Notes under the pieces: generated by a model | What the model saw: the letters and a program-made list of their open reading frames with translations, nothing else | Databases searched by the model: none | Told to the model about the DNA's origin: nothing | Shown: positions 1 through 12,740 of the stretch, in pieces | Numbering within the stretch: position 1 is the stretch's first letter | How the letters are laid out: the number at the start of each line of letters is the position of its first letter | Made by a program: the position numbers and the translations under genes | DNA from: Mytilus edulis | Lineage: Eukaryota > Mollusca > Bivalvia > Mytilida > Mytilidae | Length of the DNA: 64,000 nucleotides | NCBI RefSeq assembly: GCF_963676685.1 | Contig: NC_092345.1 | Location: 45,901,838-45,965,837, forward strand | Reading direction: 5' to 3'

Positions 1-529
1 AAAAGGTCAAAATGCTCCAAAAACTTCAGGGTTTGGTGAATAACTTTGGTATGCTTCAACTTAAAATCATCAAATTTTTATACAATATAGTTGTCCACTA
101 TATACAGGTTTTGAATGATTATGACAATCATTGGAACTACTCTGTTACCATGGATACAAGATCAAATATTTCAAAAATTTCAAAATGCTCCAAAATTGAT
201 GAAACTTAATATTATTGTTGACTGCCAAGTCTAGATGAGACTTTTGACTTTGGAATTTCCAAAATGGCCACCGTTGCCATGGAAACTGCAAAAAACGCAA
301 AAATTTTCAAAATGCTTTGAACTTAATAAAACTTGATATTATTGTTAACTGACAAGTAATGATGAGGCTTTTGACTTGAAATTTTCAAAATGGCTGCCGT
401 TGCCATGGAAACGGCAGAAAAGTGAAATTTTTAAAAGGCTGTGAGTGTACTGAAAATTTACAGAAAGATGTATTGCCATGCATATATGTGCATTCACTGT
501 TAAACGATTCTGAAATGGCTGCAACTTAG

Positions 530-583
530 TGGCAATGGGGGGAAGGGTGACATCCGCTATTGCTTGCAATGGCAATTCTAGTT
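530..583 (+). repeat. Unit junction: hairpin plus CTAGT end (first of 13)
   Basis: The block GGCAATGGGG, then GTGACATCCGCTATTGC, then TTGCAATGGC, then a short spacer and CTAGTT recurs with little change at all 13 unit junctions. GCTATTGC and GCAATGGC pair into an 8 bp stem (one G-T wobble) with a two-base loop, sitting 3-5 bases before CTAG-T. Helitrons are known to end in a short hairpin followed closely by CTRR and a T from the target. The resemblance supports a Helitron-like 3' end, but no Rep/helicase gene is present here. Confidence 0.5.
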
Positions 584-836
584 ATGGCACCCTCAACGGA
601 GTTGGGGTGTCGTATTGTTATTCTACGTTTCTTTTTTTTCTTATTATGGCACCCTCAACGGAGTTGGGGTGACATATTGTTATTCTACGTTTCTTTTTTT
701 TCTTATTATGGCACCCTCAACGGAGTTGGGGTGACGTATTGTTATTGTACGTTTCTTTTTTTTTTTATTATGGCACCCTCAACGGAGTTGGGGTGACATA
801 TTGTTATTCTACGTTTCTTTTTTTTCTTATTTTTCT
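582..836 (+). repeat. Four tandem ~66 bp hairpin modules
   Basis: Four consecutive copies of a module that starts TTATGGCACCCTCAACGGAG, continues TTGGGGTGACATATTG and ends in a T-rich tail (TTCTACG then poly-T). CACCC..AAC pairs with GTT..GGGTG to form a hairpin. Single copies of the same module follow unit junctions at about 3299, 4263, 5865 and 9748, always directly after the CTAG end, so it behaves as an optional 5' head of the array unit. Confidence 0.75.
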
Positions 837-3800
837 TCCACACATTTTGTCCGCGCGAGTTCTTGGAATCCAATGGACCAATGTTGATGGAACTCTACTA
901 TAATGAGGACCCCCATGTGAAGTTGTGCACCTTGCTATGGAATGGTAAAAAATGGCCGCCGTTTCCATGGAAACAGCACAAATGCCAAAAAAATCAAAGT
1001 GTTCCAAACTGGAAGAAACTCCACAGGAATGTTAACTGGCATGTGCTGATTTCCAGTTTGACTTTGGAATTTTCAATATGGCTGCCGTTACCATGGAAAC
1101 AGCTAAAATATCAAAAATTTTAACTCTTTCGTTATAAGATCCAACTGGATGAAACTTTATGAAAATGTTCTCCAGTATGCCAAGATGTCAAGACAATATT
1201 TGGATAGTTCAAAATGGCCGCCGTTGTCATGGAAACTGGAGCCAAGTTTTGCATTGACCCTATGGAAAAATGCATAAAATCAGCATTTTATCAGAGAGTA
1301 GTGCACCAAAGTAAATGAAACTGTATTGATATATAACATGACATGTGGCAATGAGATGTCTGCTTTTAGAATTTTGGAATTATCTACTGTAACCATGGTT
1401 GCAGCACAAATGTTCAAAATTTCCAAAAAAAATTAAGTGCTGCAAACTGGATGAAACTTTACAGGAATAGTGACTGACATGTGCGGAGTTGCATTTTGAA
1501 GATGGAATTTCCAAAATGGCCGCCGTAACCATGGAAACAGCAAAATTGTCAAAAATTTCAAAATGCTCCAAACTTAATGAAATTTTGCAAAAATGATAAC
1601 TTGCAGGTGTAGATGCACTCTTCGACTTTGGAATTTCCAAAATGGCTGCCGCTCACCTGGCAATGGGGGGACGAGGGTGCCATCCGTTATTGCTAGCAAT
1701 TACAAATCTAGTTTTTATTATTTTTCTTCCACCTAATTTTGTCCAGGAGATTTCTGGAAATCCAATGGACCAAAGTTAATGGAACTCTATTATATAAAGG
1801 ACCCTTAGGTGAAGAGTTGCAGGCACCATGGAATGGTTCAAGATGGCTGTCGTTACCATGGAAACGAAACAAATGTGAAAAAATCCTGTTTTTTGTTTTG
1901 GTGAACTGCTTTGATATGCTTAAACTCAGAAACATTATATTTTGATACAATGTAGGTGCCGGCCATATACAGATGTTGGATGATTTTGGCACTCATTGGA
2001 ACTACTATGTTGCCATGGAAACTACACCAAAAATTTCAAAAATATCAAAATGCTCAAAACTTCAGGAAACTTCACAGTAACGATGAGCAATATTGGAAGA
2101 TGTGGAATTTGGCGTTGGAATTTCCAAAATATCAGTTGTTACCATGGAAACATGCAAAAAGGTCAAAACTTTGATTTTTCACAGAACATTCCAGAACATC
2201 AATGTTAAATTTATTCTAGAGACATTAAATGGTATATGATTATGGAGGGCAAAAATTGCAGCGGTGGTTTGACTTTGGAAAATTCAAAATGGCCGCCGTA
2301 ACCATGGGAACAGCAAAATTATGAAAAACTTCAAAATGCTTTAAAGTTAATGAAACTTATAACAAATGTTGCCTAGCTTATGTAGACCTAACTTTTGAGT
2401 TTCAAATTTTCAAAATGGCCGCCGTTGCCATGGAAACAGCAAACATTTTCCAAATGGCTGCCGCTGGCCTGGCAATAGGGAAAGGGTGCCATCCGCTATT
2501 GCTTGCAATGGCAAATCTAGTTATTATTATTATTTTTTTTCTTGCAACAAATTTTGTCCAGGTGATTTCGGGAAATCCAATGGACCAATGTTGATGGAAC
2601 TCTACTATAGTAAGGACCCCCAGGTGCACAGTTGCAGGAAGCATGGAATGGTTCAAGATGGCTACCGTTTCCATGGAAACAGAACAAATGTGAAAAAAAT
2701 CCAGTTTTTTGTTTTGGTGAACTGTTTGGATATGCTTTATCTCAGAATCATTATATTTTAATACAATGTAGGTGCCCACTATATACAGGTGTTGGATGAT
2801 TTTGGTGATCATTGGAACTACTATGTTGCCATGGAAACTACACCAAAAATTTCAAAATTCTCAAAATGCTCCAAACTTCAGGAAACTTCACAGTAACGAT
2901 GAGCAACATTGGAAGATGTGGAATTTGGCGTTGGAATTTCCAAAATATCTGTTGTTACCTTGGAAACAATGCTAAAAGGTCAAAACTTTGAATTTTCAAA
3001 GAACATTCCAGAACATCAATGTTAAACTTATTCTAGAGACATTAAATGGTATATGATTATGGAGGGAACAAATTGCAGCTGGGGTTTGACTTTGGCATTT
3101 TCAAAATGGCCGCCGTTACCATGGAAACAGCAAAATTATCCAAAATTTCAAAATGCTTCAAACTTAATGAAACTTTGCAAAAATGTCACTAGACATCTGT
3201 AGATGCACTATTTGACTTTGGAATTTTCAAAATAGCTGCCGCTCACCTGGCAATAGGGGAAGGGTGCCATCCGTTATTGCTAGCAATTACAAATCTAGTT
3301 ATGGCACCCTCAACGGAGTTGGGGTGACGTATTGTTATTCTACGTTTCTTTTTTTTCTTATTATTATTTTTCTTGCAACAAATTTTGTCCAGGTGATTTC
3401 TCGAAATCCAATGGACCAATGTTGATGGAACTCTTCTATAGTAAGGACCCCCATGTGCAGAGTTGCAGTAAGGATGGAATGGTTCAAGATGGCTACCGTT
3501 TCCATGGAAACAGAACAAATGTGAAAAAATCCTGTTTTTTGTTTTGGTGAACTGTTTTGATATGCTTTAACTCAGAAACATATTTTAATACAATGTAGGT
3601 GCCCACTATATACAGGTGTTGGATGATTTTGACACTCATTGGAACTACTATGTTGCCATGGAAACTATACCAAAAATTTCAAAAATATCAAAATGCTCCA
3701 AACTTAATGAAACTTCACAGTAACGATGAGCAACATTGGAAGATGTGGAATTTGGCGTTGGAATTTTCAAAATATCTGTTGTTACCTTGGAAACAATGCA

Positions 3801-6800
3801 AAAAGGTCAAAACTTTGAATTTTCACAGAACATTCCAGAACGTCAATGTTAAATTTATTCTAGAGACATTAAATGGTATATGATTATGGAGGGAAAAAAT
3901 TGCAGCGGGGGTTTGACTTTGGAATATTAAAAATGGCCGCCGTTACCATGGAAACAGCAAAAATATGAAAAACTTCAAAATGCTTTAAATTTAATGAAAC
4001 TTATAACAAATGTTGCCTAGCTTATGAAGACTTGACTTTTGAGTTTGGAATTTTCAAAATGGCCGCCGTTACCATGGAAACAGCAAAAATATCCAAAATT
4101 TCAAAATGCTTCAAACTTAATGAAACTTTGCAAAAATGTTACTAGACATCTGTAGATGCACTATTTGACTTTGGAATTTTCAAACTGGCTGCGGCTCACC
4201 TGGCAATGGGGGAAGGGTGCCATCCGTTATTGCTAGCAATTACAAATCTAGTTATTATTATTATGGCACCCTCAACGGAGTTGGGGTGACATATTGTTAT
4301 TGTACGTTTCTTTTTTTTCTTATTTTTATTCTTCCACACATTTTGTCCACGCTATTTCTCGGAATTGGTCTGACCAATGTTGATGGAGCTATACCATAAT
4401 ATGAACCGCCATGTGAAGTTGTGCAAGAGACATTGGAATGGTAAAAAATGGCCGCCGTTACCATGGAAACTACAAAAATGTAAAAAAAAATCACAATTCT
4501 AAATCTTTCGTTATAAGAGCCAACCTAATGAAACTGTATGTAAATGTTGGCAGTGGTGCCCTGAGGTACCAACAGTACTTAGCTTCTGCAAAATCTCTAC
4601 CATTGCCATGGAAACTGGAGAAAAGTTTAACATTGAACCTATGGGAAAAAACATCAAACCAGTCTTTTCTTAAGGAATATAAGATCAAATTCAAAGAAAC
4701 TTTATGAATATATAACATGGCATAAGTCGATGTTGAAACTGTAGTTGGAATTTTCGAAATGGACACCGTTACCATGGAAACTGCAAAAATGTAAAAAAAT
4801 CTCAAAATGCGCCAAACGTAATGAAACTCATTATAAATGATCAATGTCAAGTGAAGATAACACATTGGACTTCGGAATTTCCAAAATGGCCGCCGTTGCC
4901 ATGGGAACTACAAAAATTTCAAAAATTTCAAAATGCTCCAAAATTAAGGAAACTTTACAACAATGTTAACAGACATCTATAGATGCGGTCTTCGACTTTG
5001 AAATTTTCAAAATGGCTGCCGCTCACCTGGCAATAGGGGAAGGGTGCCATCCGCTATTGCTTGCAATGGCAAATCTAGTTTTTATTATTTTTCTTCCACA
5101 CATTTTGTCCAGGTGATTTCTCGAAATCTAATGGACCAATGTTGATGGAACTCTACTATAGTGAGGACACCCATGTTGGGTTGTGCATGAAGCATGGAAT
5201 GGTTCAAGATGGCTGCCGTTACCATGGAATCGAAACAAATGTGAAAAAATCCAGTTTTTTGTTTTGGTGAACTATTTGGATACTATTTAACTCAGAATCA
5301 TTATATTTTAATACAATGTAGGTGCCCACTATATACAGGTGTTGGATGATTTTGGCACTCATTGGAACTACTATGTTGCCATGGAAACTACTCCAAAAAA
5401 TTCAAAAATCTCAAAATGTTCCAAACTTAATGAAACTTCATAGTAACGATGAGCAACATTGGAAGATGTAGAATTTGGCGTTGGAATTTCCAAAATCGCT
5501 GTTGTTACCATGGAAACAATGCAAAAAGGTCAAAACTTTGAATTTTCACAGAACATTCTAGAACATCAATGTTTAATTTATTCTAGAGACATTAAATGGT
5601 ATATGATTATGGAGGGAAAAAATTGCAGCGGGGGTTTGACTTTGGAATATTCAAAATGGCCGCCGTTACCATGGAAACAGCAAAAATACGAAAACTTCAA
5701 AATGCTTCAAATTTAAGGAAACTTATAACAAGTGTTGCTCAGCTAATGTAGACTTGACTTTTGAGTTTGGAATTTCCAAAATGGCCGCCGTTACCATGGC
5801 TACCGCTCACCTGGCAATAGGGGAAGGGTGCCATCCGCTATTGCTTGCAATCGCAAATCTAGTTATGGCACCCTCAACGGAGTTGGGGTGACGTATTGTT
5901 ATTCTACGTTTCTTTTTTTTCTTATTTTTATTATTCTTCCACACATTTTGTCCATCGTGTTTCTAAGAATTGAGTGATCCAATAATGTTGGAACTATAAC
6001 ATAATGAGGACCCCCATGTGAAGTTGTGCATCTGACTCTGGAATTTTTTTAAATGGCCGCCGTTTCCATGGAAACTGCAAAAAAGTGAAAAAATTTCAAA
6101 ATTCTTAATCTTTCATTACAAGACCTAGCTGGATGAAACTTTACGGAAATGTTCCTTGGTATGCCTAGCTGTCAAGACAATATTTAGAAATTACAAAATG
6201 GCCGCCATTGTCATGGAAACAGGGCAAATGTTTAACATTGAGCCTATGGACAAATACATAAAAGCTGCATTTTCTTTAAGAATAATGCATAGAGATCAAT
6301 GAAACTGTATTGATATATAACATGACATATGGCAATGAGATGCCTGCTTTTAGAATTTTGGAATTATCTACTGTAACCATGGAAACAGTAGAAATATAAA
6401 AAATTTCAAAAAATTCAAAATGCTGCAAACTAGATGAAACTTTACAGAAATGATAACTGGCATGGGCAGAATTGCATTTTGGAGTTAGAAATTTTAAAAA
6501 TGGCCGCCGTAACCATTGAAATGACTAAAATGTCAAAAATTTCAAAATGCTCCAAACTTAATAAAACTTTACAAAAATCATAATTTCCATGTGTAGATAC
6601 GCTCTTTGACTTTGGAAATTTCAAAATGGCTGCCTTTTTCCTGGCAATGGGGGGACGAGGGTGCCATCCGTTATTGCTAGCAATTACAAATCTAGTTATT
6701 ATTATTTTTCTTCCACCTAATTTTGTCCGGCAGTTTTCTCAGAGCCAAAGGAACCAATCTGAATGATGGTGCACTATAACAAGGAACCCTGACTTTCCAG

Positions 6801-8635
6801 TTGCAGAGCAACTTTGGAACTAAAAAATGGCTGCCATCACCATGGAAACGGGAAAATGGTGAAAAAAAATTATTTTAGAGTTCGGCCAATTATTTGAGAA
6901 TGGTTATGCTTAATATCTTTAGATTTTGATACAATGTAGGTGCCCACTATACACTGGTTTTGGGATGATTTTGGCAATCATTGGAACTGCTATGTTGCCA
7001 TGGATACTACACCAAAAATTTCCAAAATATGGAAATGCTCCAAATTTTATAAAACTTCACAGTAACGATGAGCAACATTGGTTTATGTGAAATTTGGCGT
7101 TGGAATTTCGAAAATGTCTGCCGTTACCATGGAAACAATGCAAAACAGGTCAAAATGCTCCAAAAACTTCAGGGTTTGGTGAATAATTTTGGTATGCCTT
7201 AATTATGAATCATCTAATTTTCATACAATATAGTTTTCAACTATATGCAGGTTTTGAATGATTTTGACAATCATTGGAACTACAATGTTACCATGGATAC
7301 AGCAGCAAAAATTTCAAAAAATTCAAAATGCTTTAAACTTAATGAAACTTCACAATAATGTTGACTGTCATGTGTTGAAGCAGAATTTGAAGTTGGAATT
7401 TCCAAAATGGCTGCCGTTGCCATGGAAACATAAAAAATTTCAAAATTTTCAAAATGCTTCAAATGTTCTGAAAATTTGTAGAAAGATGAATTACCATGCC
7501 TGTATATGCATTCACTGTTAAAACTTTTTAAAATGGCTGCCGCTTAGTGGCAATGGGGGGAAGGGTGACATCCGCTATTGCTTGCAATGGCAATTCTAGT
7601 TATTATTATTCTTCCACCTTTTTTTGTCCGACAGGTTTTTTGGAGTGAAATGGAACCAATCTTAATGATAATTTACTATAAGGAGGAACACAAAATTTCG
7701 GGTTGCAGTAGGGTCTAAGACCATAAAAAATGGCTGCCGTTTCCATGGAAACGGAACAATTGTGAAAAATTCCAGTTTTTGGTTTTGTGAATAATTTAGA
7801 GATGCTTAAACTCAGAATCATCATATTTTATCACAATGTAGGTGCCAGCCATATATTGGTTTTGGATGATATTGGCAATCATTGGAACCACTATGTTGCC
7901 ATGGAAACTACCCAAAAAATTTCAAAAATTTCAAAATGCTCCAAATTTTTTGAAACTTCATAGTAACGATGAGCAACTTTGGTACATGCGTAATTTGGTG
8001 TTGGAATTTCCAAAATGTCTGCCGTTACCATGGAAACAGTGCATAAGTGTCAAAATGCTCTAAAAACCTCAGGCTTTGGTGAATAATTTTGGTATGCTTG
8101 AACTTGAAATCATCAAATTTTTACACAATATAGTTGTCCACTATATACAGCTTTTGAATGATTTTGACAATCATTGGAACTCTTCCGTTACCATGGATAC
8201 AGGACCAAATATTTCAAAAATTTCAAAATGCTCCTAAATTGATCAAACTTAATATGATTGTTGACTGGCAAGTCTGGATGAGACTTTTGACTTTGGAATT
8301 TCCAAAATGGCCACCGTTGCCATGGAAACTGCAAAAAAGTCAAAAATTCTCTAAATGCTTTGAACTTAATGAAACTTGATATTATTGTTAACTGGCAAGT
8401 AAAGATGAGACTTTTGACTTTGAAATTTTCAAAATGGCTGCCGTTGCCATGGAAACAGCAGAATTGTGAAATTTTTTAGAATGCTCTCAATGTACTGAAA
8501 ATTTACAGAAAGATGTATTGCCATGCATATATGTGCATTCACTGTTAAACAATTTTGAAATGGCTGCCGCTTAGTGGCAATTGGGGGAAGGGTGACATCC
8601 GCTATTGCTTGCAATGGCAATTCTAGTGTTTCTTT

Positions 8636-8735
8636 GTTATTATGTCACCCGATCGACAATGTCGGGTGACATATTGCTTTTCCTCTGTTTCTTTTTCTGT
8701 ATTATTATTATTATTATTATTTTTCTTCCACCTAA
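8636..8735 (+). repeat. Variant hairpin head with different stem sequence
   Basis: In the same position as the CACCCTCAAC module (directly after the 8623 CTAG junction) there is a module with stem GTCACCCGA / TCGGGTGAC around a short loop, followed by the same ACATATTG and T-rich tail. It then runs into an (ATT)n tract and the usual CTTCCACCTAATTTTGTCC head. The stem pairs perfectly although its bases differ from those of the common module. Confidence 0.7.
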
Positions 8736-11689
8736 TTTTGTCCGCCCGCTTTCTCAGAGCTAAAGGAACCAATCTGAGTGATAGTGCACTATAACAAGGA
8801 ACCCTGAATTTCCTTTAGACTTTTTGACTTTGGAACTAAAAAATGGCTGCCATCACCATGGAAACAGAAAAATGGTGAAAAAATATTATTTTAGAGTTTG
8901 GCCAATTATTTGAGAATGGTTATGCTTAAAATCTTTAGATTTTGATACAATGTAGGTGCCCACTATACACTGGTTTTGGGATGATTTTGGCAATCATTGG
9001 AAGTGCAATGTTGCCATGGATACTACACCAAAAATTTCCAAAATATGGAAATGCTCCAAATTTAATGAAACTTCACAGTAACGATGAGCAACTTTGGTAG
9101 ATGTGGAATTTGGCGTTGGAATTTCCAAAATGTCTGCCGTTTCTATGGAAACAATGCAAAAATGGTCAGAATGGTCCAAAAACACCTAAAAGTGGCATTT
9201 ACTTTCTTAAAAGGGTAGGTCAAATCCATTGAAACTCTGATGGTATGTTCCCTCCCATGTACCAATGTGGTATCTGCCATTAGAAATTTGGAATGGTCTA
9301 TGTAACCATAGAAACCAGCCAAAATGTCAAAAATTTCAAAAATTTCAAAATGCTCCAAAATTGATGAAACTTACTATATTTGTTGACTGTCAAGTCTACA
9401 TGAGACTTTTGAACTTGGAATTTCCAAAATGGCCACCGTTGCCATGGAAACTGCGGAAATGTTAAATATTTTCAAAATGCTCCAAACTTAATGAAACTTA
9501 ATATTATTGTTAACTGGCATGTATAGATGAGACTTTTGACTTTGGAATTTTCAAAATGGCTGCCGTTGCCATGGAAACAGAAGAAATGTGAAACTTTTGA
9601 CAATGCTCAAAATGTACTGAAAATTTACAGAAAGATAAATTGCAATGCGTTAATCAGCATTTACTGTTAAATTGTATTCAAATGGCTGCCACTTAGTGGC
9701 AATGGGGGGAAGGGTGACATCCGCTATTGCTTGCAATGGCAAATCTAGTTATGGCACCCTCAACGGAGTTGGGGTGACGTATTGTTATTCTACGTTTCTT
9801 TTTTTTCTTATTATTTTTCTTGCAACAAATTTTGTCCGCGCGAGTTCTTGGAATCCAATCGACCAATGTTGATAGAACTCTACTATAATGAAGACCCCCA
9901 TGTGAAGTTGTGCACCTTGCTATGGAATGGTAAAAAATGGCCGCCGTTTCCATGGAAACTGCACAATTGTGAAAAAATCTAGATTTTGGTTTTGGTGAAT
10001 TATTACGTTATGCTTAAACTTAGAATCATTATATTTTAATACAATGTAGGTGCCCACTATATACTGGTTTTGGTATGATTTTGGCAATCATTGGAACTAC
10101 TATGTTGTCATGGAAACTACACCAAAAATTTCAAAAATATCAAAATGCTCAAAACTGAATGAAACTTCACAGTAACGATGAGCAACATTGGAAGATGTGG
10201 AATTTGGCGTTGGAATTTCTAAAATATCTGTTGTTACCATGGAAACAATGCAAAAAGGTCACAAATTTGAATTTTCACAGAACATTCCAGAACATCAATG
10301 TTAAATTTATTCTAGAGACATGAAACTTTATGAAAATGTTCTCCAGTATGCCAAGATGTCAAGACAATATATGGATAGTTCAAAATGGCCGCCGTTGTCA
10401 TGGAAACTGGGGCCAAGTTTTGCATTGACCCTATGGAAAAATGCATAAAATCAGCATTTTCTCAGAGAGTAGTGCACCAAAGTCAATGAAACTGTATTGA
10501 TATATAACATGACATGTGGCAATGAGATGTACGCTTTTAGAATTTTGGAATTATCTACTGTAACCATGGTTGCAGCACAAATGTTCAAAATTTCCAAAAA
10601 AAATAAAGTGCTGCAAACTGGATGAAACTTTACAGGAATAGTGACTGACATGTGGGGAGTTGCATTTTGAAGTTGGAATTTCCAAAATGGCCGCCGTAAC
10701 CATGGAAACAGCAAAATTGTCCAAAATTTTTAAATGCTCCAAACTTAATGAAATTTTACAAAAATGATGACATGCATTTGTAGATGCACTCTTTGACTTT
10801 GGAATTTTAAAAATGGCTTCCGCTCGCCTGGCAATGGGGGGACGAGGGTGCCATCCGTTATTGCTAGCAATTACAAATCTAGTTGTTTTTATTTTTATTA
10901 TTATTTTTCTTCCACACATTTTTGTCCAGTCTGGAACTCTAATGTGAATGGACCCAACAAGATGGTACTATACCATTATGTTAACCACCAGATGAAGATT
11001 TGCTTTTTGGGGTTGGCACTTTCAAGATGGCTGCCGTTACCATGGAAACGGAACAAATGTGAAAAAATCCAGTTTTTTGTTTTGGTGAACTATTTGGATA
11101 CTATTTAACTCAGAATCATTATATTTTAATACAATGTAGGTGCCCACTATATACAGGTGTTGGATGATTTTTGGCACTCATTGGAACTACTATGTTGCCA
11201 TGGAAACTACTCCGAAAAATTCAAAAATCTCAAAATGTTCCAAACTTAATGAAACTTCACAGCAACGATGAGCAACATTGGAAGATGTGGAATTTGGCGT
11301 TGAAATTTCCAAAATCGCTGTTGTTACCATGGAAACAGTGCAAAAATGTCAAAACTTTGAATTTTCACAGAACATTCTAGAACATCAATGTTTAATTTAT
11401 TCTAGAGACATTAAATGGTATATGATTGTGGAGGGAAAAAATTGCAGCGGGGGTTTGACTTTGGAATATTCAAAATGGCCGCCGTTACCATGGAAACAGC
11501 AAATATACGAAAAACTTCAAAATGCTTCAAATTTATTGAAATTTAAAACAAATGTTGCTCAGCTAATGTAGACTTGATTTTTGAGTTTGGAATTTCAAAA
11601 TGGCCGCCGTAACCATGGCTACCGCTCACCTGGCAATAGGGGAAGGGTGCCATCCGCTATTGCTTGCAATGGCAAATCTAGTTATCATT

Positions 11690-12600
11690 GATATTATGTT
11701 GATAGTCCTAAACATAAAGCTTTATTACAACTGTCACATAAACTAAACATTTACCAAGAACACTAAACATTGATCAATGAACAATGAAAATAAGGTCAAG
11801 GTCAGATGAACCATGCCAGGCAGACATGTACAGCTAACAATTCATCTAATTCCATACAACAAATAAAGTTGACCTATTGCTTATGGTTTAAGAAATAGAG
11901 ACCAAAACACATAAACTTAACGCTTAGCACTGAACAGTGAAAATGAGGTCAAGGTCAAATAAAAACTGCAACTGACAATATAAATCATAGAATATTTCCA
12001 TATAACAAATATAGATGATCTATAGCATATAGTATCAGACAGAGACCAAAACTCAAAAAACTTATCTTTGACCACTGAACCATGAAAATGAGGTCAATGT
12101 CAGATGACAACTGCCAGCTAGACATGAACACCTTACAATCATTCCATACACCAAAAATAGTAGACCTATCGCATACAGTATAAGAAAAACAGACCAAAAC
12201 ACAAAAACTAAACTATAACTACTGAACCATGAAAATGAGGTCAAGGTCAGATGACACCTGCCAGTTCGACATGTACACCTTACAGTCCTTCCATACACCA
12301 AATATACTAGACCGTTTGCTTATAGTATCTGAGATATGGACTTGACCACCAAAACTTAACCTTGTTGTTCACTGATCCATGAAATGAGGTCGAGGTCAAG
12401 TGAAAACTGTCTGACGGGAATGGGGACCTTGCAAGGTACGCACATACCAAATATAGTTATCCTATTACTTATAATAAGAGAGAATTTAAAATAACAAAAA
12501 TCCTAACTTTTATTTCAAGTAGTCACTGAACCATAAAATTGAGGTCAAGGATATTGGACATGTGACTGACGGAAACTTCGTAACATGAGGAATCCATATA
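11690..12600. repeat. ~150 bp tandem satellite with AGGTCA half-sites
   Basis: Six degenerate units, recognisable by a GAACCATGAAAATGAGGTCA-like block with AGGTCA starting near 11793, 11946, 12091, 12238, 12387 and 12542 (spacing about 145-155 bp). Most copies read AGGTCAAGGTCA, which contains TCAAGGTCA, the extended half-site bound by ERR/NR5A-type nuclear receptors. Open frames here are artefacts. The satellite directly abuts the last unit of the X-box array. Confidence 0.8.
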
Positions 12601-12660
12601 CAAAGCATCCAGGTCTTCCACCTTCTAAAATATAAAGCTTTTAAGAAGTTAGCTAACACT

Positions 12661-12740
12661 ATCCCTTTGTCGAGCTTTCTGCGACAAAAGTCGCAGGCTC
12701 GACAAACTAGAGGCTCTTAAGAGCCTGTGTCGCTAACCTG
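12661..12740. mobile_element. Hairpin and palindromic end of an interspersed element
   Basis: TTTGTCGAGC and CTGCGAC at 12667-12688 pair with GTCGCAG and GCTCGACAAA at 12690-12706 around a short loop, a strong imperfect hairpin. It is followed by the palindrome AGGCTCTTAAGAGCCT and CGCTAACCTG, closely related to the AGGCTCTCAAGAGCCT / CGCTCACCTG start of the 24.07 kb element. I read it as the terminus of another copy of that family. Confidence 0.6.

Larger units (their letters stand above)
1..11685. repeat. Higher-order tandem array of X-box-containing repeat units
   Basis: No gene is supported here; the short open frames are translations of the repeat. The tract is made of 120-160 bp subunits, each with a core such as AAAATGGCCGCCGTTACC followed by ATGGAAACAGC. 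By eye I count about 60 cores, most reading GTTACCATGGAAAC, GTTGCCATGGAAAC, GTAACCATGGAAAC or GTTTCCATGGAAAC. Groups of five to eight subunits form units closed by a conserved ~45 bp junction. The CTAG of that junction lies at about 578, 1708, 2517, 3295, 4248, 5075, 5859, 6692, 7596, 8623, 9745, 10879 and 11678, giving units of roughly 780 to 1130 bp. Each new unit opens with a T-rich or (ATT)n stretch and a TTCTTCCACACATTTTGTCC-like head. The array is cut by the window start, so its full length is unknown. The organisation fits a tandemly amplified non-autonomous Helitron/Helentron-type element, which is an inference. Confidence 0.85.

Noticed and set aside
582-836. CRISPR-like array (regular 66 bp repeats)
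   Set aside because: There are no unique spacers, the copies are whole-unit tandem repeats, and the genome is eukaryotic.
12-11571. More than 40 open frames with recurring LPWK, KFQKFQNAP and GTTMLPW peptides
   Set aside because: They are translations of the X-box repeat in several frames and both strands, with no start/stop consistency or splice logic.
240-11610. GCCGCCGTTACCATGG resembles a Kozak start context
   Set aside because: The ATG is followed by short frames in most copies and the motif is repeated about 60 times; the palindrome explains it better as an X-box-like element.
11985-12301. Overlapping minus-strand frames with LILYAI..LTLTSFSWF repeats
   Set aside because: Translation of the ~150 bp satellite.
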